Below, in pieces: positions 54,373 through 64,000 of a stretch of 64,000 nt of DNA. The translations under genes and the position numbers were made by a program. The stretch spans positions 7,068,001 to 7,132,000 of the forward strand of contig OX637363.1 of the NCBI GenBank assembly GCA_951799405.1. Reading direction: 5' to 3'. Under the pieces are notes generated by a model that ran no database searches, was not told the origin of the DNA, and saw only the letters and a program-made list of their open reading frames with translations. The DNA comes from Agapetus fuscipes. Taxonomy: Eukaryota; Arthropoda; Insecta; Trichoptera; Glossosomatidae. Positions within the stretch are counted from its first letter, which is position 1. Every line of letters begins with the position of its first letter.

Positions 54373-56162
54373 AAAGGGTTAATGGGAAGGGGCAACCGTT
54401 GACCCACGCTGGAGAGGCCCTGAAATCTGCTGCTACTGTCGCAACCGTGAGAGGAAAAGCCAGCAGCATTTTTATCAATGGCATAATAGATGGAGTAACT
54501 CGTGAACTACTGGTGGACACGGGAGCAACCAGGACAATTCTGAGACGCGACATAGTGGCACGAGGTAAGCAGATTGCACCAACAAAGTGGTCTCTGCACA
54601 CCGCCACGGGAGAGTCAGCACAGGTGTATGGGGAGACGATTGCCACCTTCCAAATTGGCAGCACCACTTTTGATCATCGGACGTTGGTGGCCAACATTGA
54701 AGAAGACGTTATATTGGGAATGGACATACTGGACAGATTTGGGTGCAGTTTAAATTTAAAGAAAGGGTCCATTAAAATTGGAAATGAAGAAGTCATCCTG
54801 CAAAGACGGAAAGAACTGGCTGCACGTGTTATCCTAGCCAAGAATACCGAAGTGAAGGGGCGATCCGAGATGATAGTGAGTGCCCGCCTGGATTCCAGTA
54901 GTACAAATGACCAAATCTGTATGATAGAACCGGAGAACATGGACAATGTTAACAAAGGAGTCATGGTGGCAAGAACAGTGATTCGCGCAAAGGAGACCAT
55001 TCCTGTCAAGATCATGAATGTGAACAGCTACCCAGTTAAAATGAATGAAGGTTTTGTTTTGGGCAGATGTGAGAGGATAACTTCCATTGTGCAACAGATG
55101 ACAAACATGTCATGCGAAGGAAACAAATTGTCAACACAATTGGAAGCTCTGGTCCACGACGCTTCCCAAGGTCTAACCGAGGAAAACAAACGGAGAGTGA
55201 GGAGTTTGATCTGCCGCTACCAGAACATTTTCGAGGACTCTAATGGCCGTCTGGGAAGAACCAAGGTAGTGCGACATAGCATAGACACCGGAGAAGCGAG
55301 ACCAATAAAACAGGCTCCAAGAAGACTACCCTTTGCAAAGCGGGAAGAAGCTGACAAGATCATCAAAGACATGAGCAAGGATGGCATCATAGAACCATCA
55401 AGTAGCCCTTGGACATCCCCGGTGGTACTGGTGAAAAAGAAGGATGGTACCACGAGATTTTGTGTGGACTACAGACTGCTCAACGATGTTACGAAAAAGG
55501 ATAGTTACCCTCTGCCAAGGATTGACGACACCTTGGACACATTGGCAGGATGCACCATTTTTTCCACATTGGACCTGAAAAGTGGCTACTGGCAAGTTGA
55601 ATTGGATGCCAAAGATAAGGAGAAAACTGCATTCTCGACTGGATCTGGACTTTGGCAGTTCACCGTGATGCCATTTGGCTTATGCAATGCCCCCGCCACG
55701 TTTGAAAGGCTGATGGAGAATGTGCTGCGAGGACTATCATGGGAAACCTGCCTGGTATACTTGGATGACATAATCATCCTGGGAAAGGACTTCAACCATC
55801 AGTTGAGAAATCTGGAGCAAGTTTTCGGGCGACTACAAGACGCTGGACTGAAGCTCAACCCGAAAAAGTGTAACCTGTTCAAGAAACAAGTGAATTACCT
55901 GGGACACATAGTTTCTCAACGTGGAGTTGAAGTTGACCCTGCCAAAATCAAGGCAGTAAGAGACTGGCCCGTGCTGAAGGACAAACATGAAACTAGGAGT
56001 TTCCTGGGGCTGTGCACTTATTACAGGAGGTTTGTGCCAAGATTTGCGGACATTGCAAAACCGCTCACCAAGCTTACGGAAGAAAACACTCGCTTCCATT
56101 GGAGTGATTCCTGCGCACAAGCATTTGAAGAGCTTAAGGGAAGATTAACAAGTGGATCTTGA
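54327..56162 (+). CDS. pol: Gypsy Pol, first part: protease and reverse transcriptase
   Basis: Open in the -1 frame relative to gag, so probably made by -1 frameshifting in the 46-base overlap. There is no ATG of its own near the start. The aspartic protease has its active site in LLVDTGAT (D64-A67). The RT spans about residues 345-525: 'SPWTSPVVLVKKKDGTTRF', 'YPLPRIDDTLDTL', FSTLDLKSGYWQ, FGLCNAPATF and the catalytic YLDD (478-481). The connection region follows ('VDPAKIKAVRDWP', 'FLGLCTYYRRF'). The frame stops at 56160-56162, just where RNase H should begin, through a small length change. Confidence 0.92.
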   Translation: MSQASETQKTGCGKLERVNGKGQPLTHAGEALKSAATVATVRGKASSIFINGIIDGVTRELLVDTGATRTILRRDIVARGKQIAPTKWSLHTATGESAQVYGETIATFQIGSTTFDHRTLVANIEEDVILGMDILDRFGCSLNLKKGSIKIGNEEVILQRRKELAARVILAKNTEVKGRSEMIVSARLDSSSTNDQICMIEPENMDNVNKGVMVARTVIRAKETIPVKIMNVNSYPVKMNEGFVLGRCERITSIVQQMTNMSCEGNKLSTQLEALVHDASQGLTEENKRRVRSLICRYQNIFEDSNGRLGRTKVVRHSIDTGEARPIKQAPRRLPFAKREEADKIIKDMSKDGIIEPSSSPWTSPVVLVKKKDGTTRFCVDYRLLNDVTKKDSYPLPRIDDTLDTLAGCTIFSTLDLKSGYWQVELDAKDKEKTAFSTGSGLWQFTVMPFGLCNAPATFERLMENVLRGLSWETCLVYLDDIIILGKDFNHQLRNLEQVFGRLQDAGLKLNPKKCNLFKKQVNYLGHIVSQRGVEVDPAKIKAVRDWPVLKDKHETRSFLGLCTYYRRFVPRFADIAKPLTKLTEENTRFHWSDSCAQAFEELKGRLTSGS

Positions 56163-58585
56163 GCTACCCACGAAAAGATGGAAAGTTCATCCTGGATACC
56201 GACGCTAGTAATGTGGGGATAGGAGGCGTCCTTTCCCAAATACAGGATGGGCATGAGACTGTTCTGGGTTACTTCAGTAAAGTGCTTTCCAAGCCAGAAC
56301 GAAATTATTGCGTGACCAGACGAGAGCTTCTTGCCGTGATAAAATCAGTGGAACACTTCCGCAAATACTTGTACGGGAGAAAATTCACACTACGGACTGA
56401 TCATGCTGCACTGGTTTGGCTTCTGAAATTCAAAAACCCAGAAGGGCAAGTGGCTAGATGGATTGAAAGGCTCCAGGAGTATGATTATGACTCCGAACAT
56501 AGACCTGGCACGCTTCATCGAAATGCGGACGCATTATCCAGACGACCATGCGCCAGTGACTGCAAACATTGCAGCAAGATGGAGGACAAGGTAGCAATTG
56601 TCCAAAGGACGACCACCGAAGATGAGGACTGGCAAGATGAAAAATTGGCGCAAGACCAACTGAATGATCCGGACTTGAAGTATGTGATGGAATGGGCGCG
56701 AGAAGGAGAAAGGCCAACCTGGGAAAAACTCGCCCCCTTATCACCAACTGTCAAGGCTTATTGGGCTCAATGGGGATCCATAGTGATAGAAGGAGGGTTT
56801 CTGAAACGAAAGATCGAGAAGGAAGACGGCACACTTAGAAGAAAGCAAACCCTCGTTCCGAGGAGCCGAGTACCGGAAATCCTTGGACTGCTGCATGGAG
56901 GAACTTCTGGAGGACATCTAGGCGTTAAGAAGACGCTGGAGAAAGTGAAAGAGCGATTTTACTGGATCAACTGCAGCGAAGACGTCAAAGATTGGTGTCG
57001 AAAATGTGTAACCTGTGCAACGGCCAATGGACCGCGAAGGAAAAGGCGAGCACCAATGCGTCAGTACAATGTTGGCAGCCCCTTTGAAAGAATTGCCATC
57101 GACATAGCTGGCCCATTTCCTACAACTGAGAAGGGTAACAAGTACATCATGGTGGTGATGGATTACTTCAGCAAGTGGGTGGAAGCTTACTCAATCCCTA
57201 ACCAAGAGGCCGTAACCGTGACTGAAGTTCTAGTTACCGAATTTATCAGCAGGTTTGGCGTACCCCTGGAATTACATTCTGATCAGGGAAGGAACTTTGA
57301 AGCTGCTATCTTCCAGCAAATGTGTGAGCGGCTAGGGATCTACAAGACCAGGACCACTGCGCTACATCCACAGTCTGATGGAATGGTGGAAAGGATGAAC
57401 CGTACCGTGGGGAGGTACTTAGCCAAAGTAGTGTCCAGCCATCAGCGGGACTGGGACCGACATCTGCCTTTGTTCTTATTGGCTTACCGGTCGGCTGTTC
57501 AGGAAACGACGAAGAAGACTCCCAGCAGCATACTGTTTGGGCGAGAAATGCGACTTCCTTGTGATCTCAAATTTGGCTGCAAACCAGGTGAAGACCTAGC
57601 CGGAGAAGACTATGTGACAGACCTTCGCAGGAGGCTGGATGACATCCATGATCAGGTCCGCATGAACATCGGGGAAGCCAGCGATCAAATGAAGGAGCGC
57701 TATGACACCAGAGCTGACAGCATGGGGTACAAAGCTGGTGACTGGGTGTGGCTTTTTGACCCCAAGAGGCGCCAAGGATACTGTCCGAAACTTCAGCGTT
57801 CCTGGGACGGGCCGTACGAGATCTTGGAGCGCATCAACGATGTGGTCTACCGCATAAAAAAGAGACCAAACGGAAAACCAAGGGTCGTGCACTACAATCG
57901 CCTCTCACCATATCTAGGCGATAATGATGACCAACCAGCCCAAAAAGTACGACAGTGCGTCGCATCCGAAAGATCACCAGCCTTTGAGACGTTTTGGGAG
58001 AACGCGAAGGCAGGGCAGAAGTTTCGCCATGGAGTGACCACAGAAGTCCACAAGGACTTATTTGAGGTCACTAGGGACCACACACTGGCATGCAGTGTAC
58101 CGGAAGATCTAGATATGTCTAGAGGAATTGCACGGGTCTTCCGATACAAATTCGGAGAACCGCAACCCTCGAGCAGCCCGCAAGGAAGAGCTCTGAGACT
58201 ACCGAAGGGGCGTCAACAAGCATACTGCCTGGTTGTCCCGGATTCCAGCAACCTGGAAGAGGACTACAAGGCATTGTGGGACGGCCTTGTTGAGCTGCGT
58301 GACTACATGTTGGAGGATCAGCAGGCGCGTCTGGCAATACCGAAGATGGGTGGCGGCCGCGCTAATCGAGACTGGCGGATAATCCGGAGTATGATTGAAG
58401 CAGTGTTCTCGGGAGTCGGCATCAGCGTCATGGTGTGCTGCGAGCAAGCGCAGCCGAGAGCCAGTGGGGAGAAATCCGTGGACTGCCACTTCTTCCTGAC
58501 CACAGGGTGTCGACGTGGATCAGCATGCCCCTACCTACACAGAGTCAAGACTGTTCCGGGACGAAACAGTCTAGGTGGGGGGTAG
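56163..58585 (+). CDS. pol: Gypsy Pol, second part: RNase H, integrase, macro-like domain, CCCH finger
   Basis: This open frame (first codon 56159; residues below count from there) continues Pol after the break. RNase H: D13 in FILDTDAS, E56 in RRELLAV, D81 in LRTDHAAL. Integrase: zinc ligands H246, H253, C283, C286; catalytic D315, D375, E411 with the canonical 35-residue spacing. A GPY/F-like segment ('RSWDGPYEIL') lies near 550. Residues ~630-762 resemble a TARG1-type macro domain ('KDLFEV', 'DMSRGIARVFRYKFG', 'LAIPKMGGG'). Residues 776-794 fit C-x7-C-x5-C-x3-H, a CCCH finger. The stop TAG directly touches the 3' LTR. No env. The macro call rests on motif reading and needs a structure-based check. 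Confidence 0.9.
58571..58585 (+). promoter_or_regulatory. Polypurine tract overlapping the pol stop
   Basis: 'ctaggtggggggtag' directly precedes the 3' LTR. It is the expected primer for plus-strand DNA synthesis and also encodes the last Pol residues LGGG and the stop. Confidence 0.7.
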
Positions 58586-59064
58586 TGTTATGTAAATATA
58601 AATATTGAAATAAGTATGGGTAGTTATAGTTATAAGAGTCCTCATAGGTATAGGTAGGTAGGATCGATAATTGTGTATAAGTGTAGAATTCTCTAGGCTA
58701 AGTAGGTACTTGTTATAATTATAGGAATTCTGTATTACATTAAATTTGTAGGTAGGATTTTGGTTGTATCTCTAGGTAGTACGTGAAGCGTCGAGAAGTA
58801 ATAATTACTCTGGAACCGTCTGGCGACTTTAGTTCTGGATCATACTGCTCTGAAGAGTATAAAGGTGCGAATGGCCTGCAGAGCGGGGCAGTATCATAGC
58901 GACCAACAAACACATCGAAGCCATCTGATCAGTGAACCGAAACCAAGTAGAATAATCGAGAAAGTAGTGTGAAAATAAATTTTGTAACTGTGTAAAATAA
59001 ATAACTATTGAAGAAGACCTGTGTATTTTTAATTTGAAGACAATTGAACCCTAATTTCGTAACA
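58586..59064 (+). repeat. Gypsy 3' LTR
   Basis: 479 bp, same ends as the 5' LTR. It has 5 extra bases ('taaat' type) near 58740 and A at 58660 where the 5' LTR has C. Confidence 0.95.
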
Positions 59065-59206
59065 ATATAAAAACCCAATCTCAAATAAATATAAGCCCTG
59101 CAACTCTTGCCGACCTTCCCTGAAACAGGGGTGACAATGGCAAAGTGAACCTTTTTTTACATTATGGGTGGTCAGCCAGCAGCCTCATACCAACCTATAA
59201 GTCAAG
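59065..59206 (-). repeat. RTE-like tail, part right of the Gypsy insertion
   Basis: 'atataaaaacccaatctcaaa' to 'cctataagtcaaggaa'. Together with 51771-51889 it makes one complete unit, minus the duplicated ATAT. Confidence 0.8.
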
Positions 59207-59311
59207 GAATTGATGGCTCCTTTAAACCAATAAACAAATACTTTTTTAGAATACTCGTTTTTGTTACAGGCTCAGAAGGTAGAAGCTTTTCTTTTTTTAA
59301 TTCTTTTAATA

Positions 59312-59382
<71 letters not shown>

Positions 59383-59618
59383 TTATTACAGAAAACAACA
59401 GCACATACACATGAAACAAGTAAAGATTTATAATAAATACATATAAGGCCAATAATAGTTTTCTTAAATAAAAATAATTACAATAAAAGCTTGTCTACAG
59501 CAAATGTAACAGCAAACGAAAAGAACAAAAGAAAAATAATATGAATGCGGAGGTTTTTATCAGAGAAGATTTGGGAAAATAGGATAGAAAGGACAATGGA
59601 AGGGGAAGAGGATGCCAT

Positions 59619-60547
59619 TCAATCAGTTTTGCATTTTCTCAAGTAGTACATCCGCACCCCTTGAAGAAATGCGTTTTTGGACAAACAAAAAATGTCCAGG
59701 TGATTAAAATTTGAGTTATAACAAAACATAGCTCTCGTTAAAGTCGAGTTCCTGGCATAATTTGTAGTGTGCGCTCCCGTATAAAAAAGTGAATTTAACC
59801 TAGTGCGCCTTGTAGGTACACGCAAAGTGAGCCCCTCACAAAGAACGGTGGAGTCAATATGGCCGTGTACTATATCGTACAGAAAAGCCATATCTAATAG
59901 CGTTCGACGGGCTTCTAGGGACATAAAACCGTGATGACGGCAAGCATCATGATAATTATTAAAAGTTAAATGTTCCCTGTAATTTAGATGCTTTAGGAAT
60001 TTCTTTTGTATAGCTTCTATTTGTTCCTTATAAACACTGTACTGTGGATTCCAAATAGGTGAAGCGAATTCAAGCCTACTGCGAACATACGCGCAATAGG
60101 CCATCTTAACGGCATTAGAACCCCTGAAGGGCTCACAGGTCCTTAAAATAAATCCCAGCATTTTGTAAGATTTAACGGTGGTAGAGGAAATATGGGCATC
60201 AAAAATTAATTTAGCATCCATAAAAACACCAAGGTCCCTCACCCCAGTCACAGTGTCAAGGTATTCACCCTTGAGTTGATAATTAAACTTTAAGGGGTTT
60301 GTCTTGCGGGTAAGAGATATCTTATGGCACTTAGATACATTAAGATCTAATTTGTTTTTAATACAATAATGTGTAAGGTTGTCCAAATTATCCTGCAGCT
60401 TCATGCAGTCCTGAATGCTATTAATTCCTAAGTAAATTTTAGTATCATCAGCATATAATAAACATTTTGTAAAATTAAAACACTGTTCAATGTCATAGAC
60501 ATATACATTGTAAAGAAGCGGTCCGAGGTGAGAGCCCTGGGGGACAC
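59619..60547 (-). pseudogene. Jockey-like LINE ORF2, 3' half (RT motifs B and C onward)
   Basis: Open on minus from the insertion edge: VPQGSHLGPLLYNVYVYDIE (RT motif B), LLYADDTKIYL (motif C, catalytic YADD), then 'LDLNVSKCHKISLTRK', 'YVRSRLEFASPIWNPQY' and 'QKKFLKHLNYREHL', with stop at 59619. The frame matches that of the upstream half, so removing the insert would rejoin it; as it stands the RT is split. Confidence 0.85.
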
Positions 60548-61381
60548 TTTACCCACCTCCACCCACCAAGTTCATACAACTCATGCGGAGTCGCTTCACT
60601 TGGTGATACTTCACTTGCAATGTTTTTTTGGCGGCGGAAGGCCTTCCCGTTGAAGTTAATCAGCTAAAGTTACTCTACTCAAGAAAGGAAAAAGAGGATC
60701 CTCAAATCAGAGGCTAACGCATGACTCTAAGAAGTCCCACCCTCCCCAGAACGTCGAGGTTACTGAAGCTAATGTGCCTGACGGGAGCCCTTCATTGACG
60801 TGTATCGAACGAGTTGCCATCCGCGCTGAGCGCAGTAAGTTATGGGTGTACATACGTCAATATGTATGGGTGTCGCGAGGACTGACTGAGGGCTAATGGT
60901 CACCTCTGCCCAGTCTTGAGCCCGCGGCTGCGAACTCGTGCCAGGACTGGCAGAAGCGGCGGAATGCAAGGTAGTTGGCTCTACTGGCAACGAGGTCCGC
61001 GTAGCCGACCGGTCCGGAACCGGCCGGCCGGACTGCGTCGATGAGGAGCTCTCGTTGAGAGTGCAGCAGAGGGCAATCCCACAGGACGTGCCGCACGTCC
61101 TGGGCAATGGGTCCGCACAAACACTCCCCTCCACCCTGAGAGATGACGCCCCGTTCTAAAAGGTAGTGCGCAAATTTCCCGTGACCAGTGAAGAACTGGC
61201 TGGTGAAGTGGTCCGGGACGAGCCACCGCGCAGCCATGCGCTCCCTGATCGACGGAAAAAAGGAGTAGATGACCTTGTCACACGATGTGACGTCCCAGTA
61301 CCTTTGCCACTGTGCGTATATAGCGTCGCGAACCGAGTCCCTGACACGCTGCGTCAGGCGTCCATCCGGCGGCGGCGGGAT
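60548..61381 (-). mobile_element. R1-like LINE 3' fragment inserted in the Jockey-like RT
   Basis: 834 bp, more GC-rich than its surroundings. The minus frame to 60893 encodes an ORF2 C-terminus: 'RLTQRVRDSVRDAIYAQWQR', 'QFFTGHGKFAHYLLERG', and a C-x-C-x8-H-x4-C knuckle in ECLCGPIAQDVRHVLWDCPL, typical of R1/TRAS/I-type ORF2 ends. A 345-bp 3' UTR follows. The flanks share only GTG, so any target duplication is very short. Confidence 0.75.
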
Positions 61382-63338
61382 CACCTGACGGAATACTAAA
61401 GAAGTCCGACTTGCAGCCACCAAGAACAACCGCTTGAGATCTTTTTATCAGGTATGATGCAAACCACCGCAGCAGATTCCCATGCACGCCAAGTGTTTGT
61501 AGTTTATCCAATAATATGCTATGGCTTACCCTGTCAAAGGCCTTTGAGTAGTCCGTGTAGATTACGTCAATTTGGCCACCCTTTTCCATCTCATCAAACA
61601 CGTAATCTGTGAAGACTGCTAAGTTGGAGACGACTGATCTTTTTTTGAGGAAACCATGTTGGGATTTGGGTAGCTGAGAAACGAGTAAATGATATATTTG
61701 ATCATAGATCAACTTCTCAAACAATTTACCAAATACGGGTAAGATGGATATAGGTCGATAGTTTTCTGCAGAAGTTTTAGGACCAGATTTGTGTATTGGA
61801 ACTATGTGCGCCCTCTTCCAGGCATCAGGAAATATACCTGTAATAAGGGACTTATTGAAAATCATTGCCAGAGGGAGTGATAGTTCATTAGCGCAACTAA
61901 TAGCAAAAAACGAAGGAATGCCATCACTACCCGCTCCTTTGCTAGCATCAAGTGTGTTTAAATATTTGCAAACCATAATGGGAGTAACCGCCAGTCCACA
62001 AGCAATGTTTTGATTTGTAGACAATTCACCAAGGGACGGAGGACAAGCGACAGTAGATGAATCAGTGATATCAGAAAAATCAGTGTAAACAGATCTAAAA
62101 TATTTTGAAAACAGATTTGCCATACTACAAGCATCAGAGGCCACTTGCCCCTCAAATAATAATTCTCTTGGTAGTGAACTGGAATTTCGCACACCCTTGA
62201 GATATGACCAAAATCTCTTTGGCTCTTTAGACATGGATAGCTCTGAGTATCTGATAAACCTGGCATGACACTCACCCTGTATGCGTTTCTGACGAGAACG
62301 TAAGAGGGAGAATGTTTGATAATCCCTTGGATTTCCTGTTAACCTCCATCGTCTGTGAGCTTTATGTTTTTCTTTAATTATCTTTATCAATGCTGCTGAA
62401 AACCAAGTTGGATACTTATTACAATTAATCATTTTACCGGGTATAAAAGAGTCAATGCTTTCATTTATTATTCTATAAAATACATCAACACAGTCATTCA
62501 CATCGCACTGATTGAGAATCAGCTCCCAATCAATATTAGACAAGAAATTTTTAAGTTTAGTATAATCACCCTTCCTAAAAAGACGTGTAAAGCGTGGGGC
62601 ACTAACCAAGTATTTCTTGGGAACAAGGTCGGCAGTCAGTTCAAGTGACGGATGATGGAGGTCCTCAGGAACCAAAGGAAAAGCAGCATGTATAGTTTTT
62701 ATAGCAGTATTTGAAAGAATAAGATCCAATATTCTCCCATTAGCATTAAGAATATTATTATACTGTTCCAAACCAGTAGCAGAATAGTTAAGGAAAATCT
62801 CAGCAGTGTGGCGTTCAAAGAAAATTGGGGTGAGGTGATCATTGTTGTTTTCCTCAGTCCACTTTATATTGGGCAAATTAAAATCTCCAACCACAATAAA
62901 AATATCTTTAGGGTAAAAATTAAGTAAATTTGTAAGTGTCGATGCAAAATTGAGCATCATTTCTTGGTGAGAAGATCCTCCCATCATATAGATGCAAGCT
63001 ATATGTAAATCAATAGAGTTCCTGAACGATTTTCCAGGAATGGTCAACCAGACGCATTCTAGCCCCGACTGCCACTCCGGTCGCTGGCGAGCATTTAACA
63101 CTCTGCGAGTTGCAATCATTACTCCCCCTCCTCGAGACAATCCTGTGTCAAGAGGGTCTCTATCATTTCTGAAGACGTCATAACGACCATCAAACAACTC
63201 ACCATCCAGAATTCCGTCATTTAACCAACTTTCAGAAATCAGTAAAATGTCATAATTGTTCAATAAAACATTCTGTGAAAAAATATTTGTTTTAGTACGT
63301 AACCCACGTACATTTTGATAATATAACCTGAAAGTCAT
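61382..63338 (-). pseudogene. Jockey-like LINE ORF2, 5' half (endonuclease and RT motif A)
   Basis: Minus frame from the ATG at 63338. The APE-type endonuclease spans ~1-235: LYYQNVRGLRTK, LISESWLND, 'GGGVMIATRR', VVGDFNLPNIKW, EDLHHPSLEL. The RT follows: 'WKRAHIVPIHKSGPKTSAEN', YRPISILPVFGKLFEK, HGFLKKRS, and motif A YTDYSKAFDRVSH. Real LINE sequence ends at 61382 (after ...FFSIPSG); the remaining codons to 61278 belong to the R1-like insert. I noticed no premature stop before the junction. Confidence 0.85.
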
Positions 63339-63340
63339 GA

Positions 63341-63878
63341 TGTGTTTCTATTATGCATAATTAAAATGTAAAAATAATAGAAATGATATGTCATAAAATT
63401 ATAAAATATTATATGAGAACTCACCTTGCGACACTGAGGCGCACAAAGAAAATAATAAATATAATAAAAGATAGGGGCAACATCCAACGTAGGTAAAAAC
63501 ATTTTGCTGCTACATACACGAATAAGTTCATATGTAATAGAATGTACTCGTATACCCTCCCGCCATTCATTCTGGATTTGAAGTAGGTATTTTTGTTCGC
63601 ACCAATATTCCACATTTTTCTCTGGAATAGAATGAAAGCTCACACTCTGTTAAAATACAAGCATTCAAGAAATGTGAGAAAAAAAAACAAAACGGGAAGC
63701 CTGCTTGTCAAGACAAGTGAAATAAATGTTTCTTTTTCTATTTTTTCCACTCCTTCTTATCTGTCTTGGAGCCCTGATAGACAACACCAATGACACATAA
63801 ATAAAAAGAAAACAGTCAGAGAATCTCATTTACTACAATTTCATTAGAAAATTTGTCAGTTTCCGCAGAGGCCCTGGG
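63341..63878. other. Unassigned AT-rich DNA
   Basis: A 102-codon minus frame (63335-63643) overlaps the LINE start but has no ORF1-like motif. Nothing else is recognised. Confidence 0.4.
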
Positions 63879-64000
63879 CTGGAAGTCTCATCACCACGGT
63901 AATTCTTACCAACCAAATATCGGTAATATTTGTATGAAGACCTGTCAATCCAAGATGGCCGCAACTGAACAGCTGATTAGTCTTCATATAAATATTACCG
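63879..64000. repeat. MITE relative of 27812-28053, cut by the window end
   Basis: Shares 'ctggaagtctcat' and the internal arms ('cggtaatatttgtatgaaga' / 'tcttcatataaatattaccg'). The 37-bp core between the arms (63942-63978) is in the opposite orientation to the core at 27941-27978. Confidence 0.65.

Larger units (their letters stand above)
51890..59064 (+). mobile_element. Gypsy-type LTR retrotransposon, near-complete and young
   Basis: Total 7175 bp: 5' LTR, primer-binding site, gag, pol in the -1 frame, polypurine tract, 3' LTR. Pol order is protease, RT, RNase H, integrase, which defines Ty3/Gypsy. The host sequence ATAT is repeated at both ends (51886-51889 and 59065-59068). The LTRs differ by one substitution and one 5-bp indel, so the insertion is recent. 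There is no envelope gene. A single frame break separates RT from RNase H, so this copy as read would not make full Pol. Confidence 0.95.
59314..63340 (-). mobile_element. Jockey-like LINE, interrupted by another LINE
   Basis: On minus: ORF2 from 63338 with endonuclease and RT, interrupted at 61381-60548 by an R1-like fragment, continuing 60547-59619. A 3' UTR and a poly(A) tail of about 67 bases follow (T-run 59314-59380 on plus). The long pure poly(A) suggests a recent insertion and favours the Jockey side over CR1. No ORF1 was recognised beyond 63340, so the 5' end is probably truncated. Confidence 0.85.

Noticed and set aside
59164..59446. Open frames rich in F across the T-run
   Set aside because: They read through the poly(A) tail of the minus-strand LINE.
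63335..63643. ORF1 of the Jockey-like LINE
   Set aside because: No zinc knuckles or other ORF1 features and a composition typical of random AT-rich DNA.

Overview
This window is AT-rich eukaryotic DNA made almost entirely of transposable elements and their remains. I found no convincing host gene, no functional tRNA or rRNA gene and nothing prokaryotic. The mix of elements (Gypsy with a SAP-type Gag, Helitron, pogo, Jockey-, CR1/L2-, R1- and RTE-like LINEs, Penelope-like ends, 5S- and tRNA-derived SINEs) and the frequent 'gtaggtac' strings suggest an arthropod, probably an insect. That is an impression from reading, not a placement.

Layout. 1-2.9 kb: unassigned AT-rich DNA, a foldback with a hammerhead-like core, and a pair of diverged repeat units. 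2.95-6.87 kb: a broken Helitron split by LINE and SINE insertions. 7-21.5 kb: many short copies of one RTE-like LINE 3' end, composite SINEs (two with 5S rRNA heads), and a 28-bp satellite with higher-order structure (16.3-17.7 kb). 21.7-31 kb: foldback and TIR elements, old LINE remnants, and about 4 kb of quiet DNA. 31-39 kb: a CR1/L2-like LINE cut by a foldback, a 2.45 kb internally deleted pogo element bounded by TA, and a 5'-truncated CR1/L2-like LINE with an open 3' reading frame. 39-51.7 kb: more SINEs, RTE tails and quiet AT-rich DNA. 51.9-59.06 kb: a young 7.2 kb Gypsy LTR retrotransposon with near-identical LTRs, inserted inside an RTE tail copy. 59.3-63.3 kb: a Jockey-like LINE on the minus strand whose reverse transcriptase is split by an R1-like LINE fragment. 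The window ends inside a MITE.

How the parts relate. A SINE tail matches the 3' end of the CR1/L2-like LINE at 38.2-39.1 kb, which suggests that LINE moved the SINE. One SINE body is joined to different heads (5S + tRNA-like, or tRNA-like alone) and to at least three different tails. The RTE-like LINE has left about 25 tails ending in AGATT-type repeats, which other elements have used as landing sites.

The most interesting single feature is the C-terminus of the Gypsy Pol. After integrase it carries a stretch that reads like a TARG1-type macro (ADP-ribose-binding) domain, followed by a CCCH zinc finger. The second is a set of at least six dispersed sequences sharing a hammerhead-ribozyme-like core with compensatory changes in stem II.
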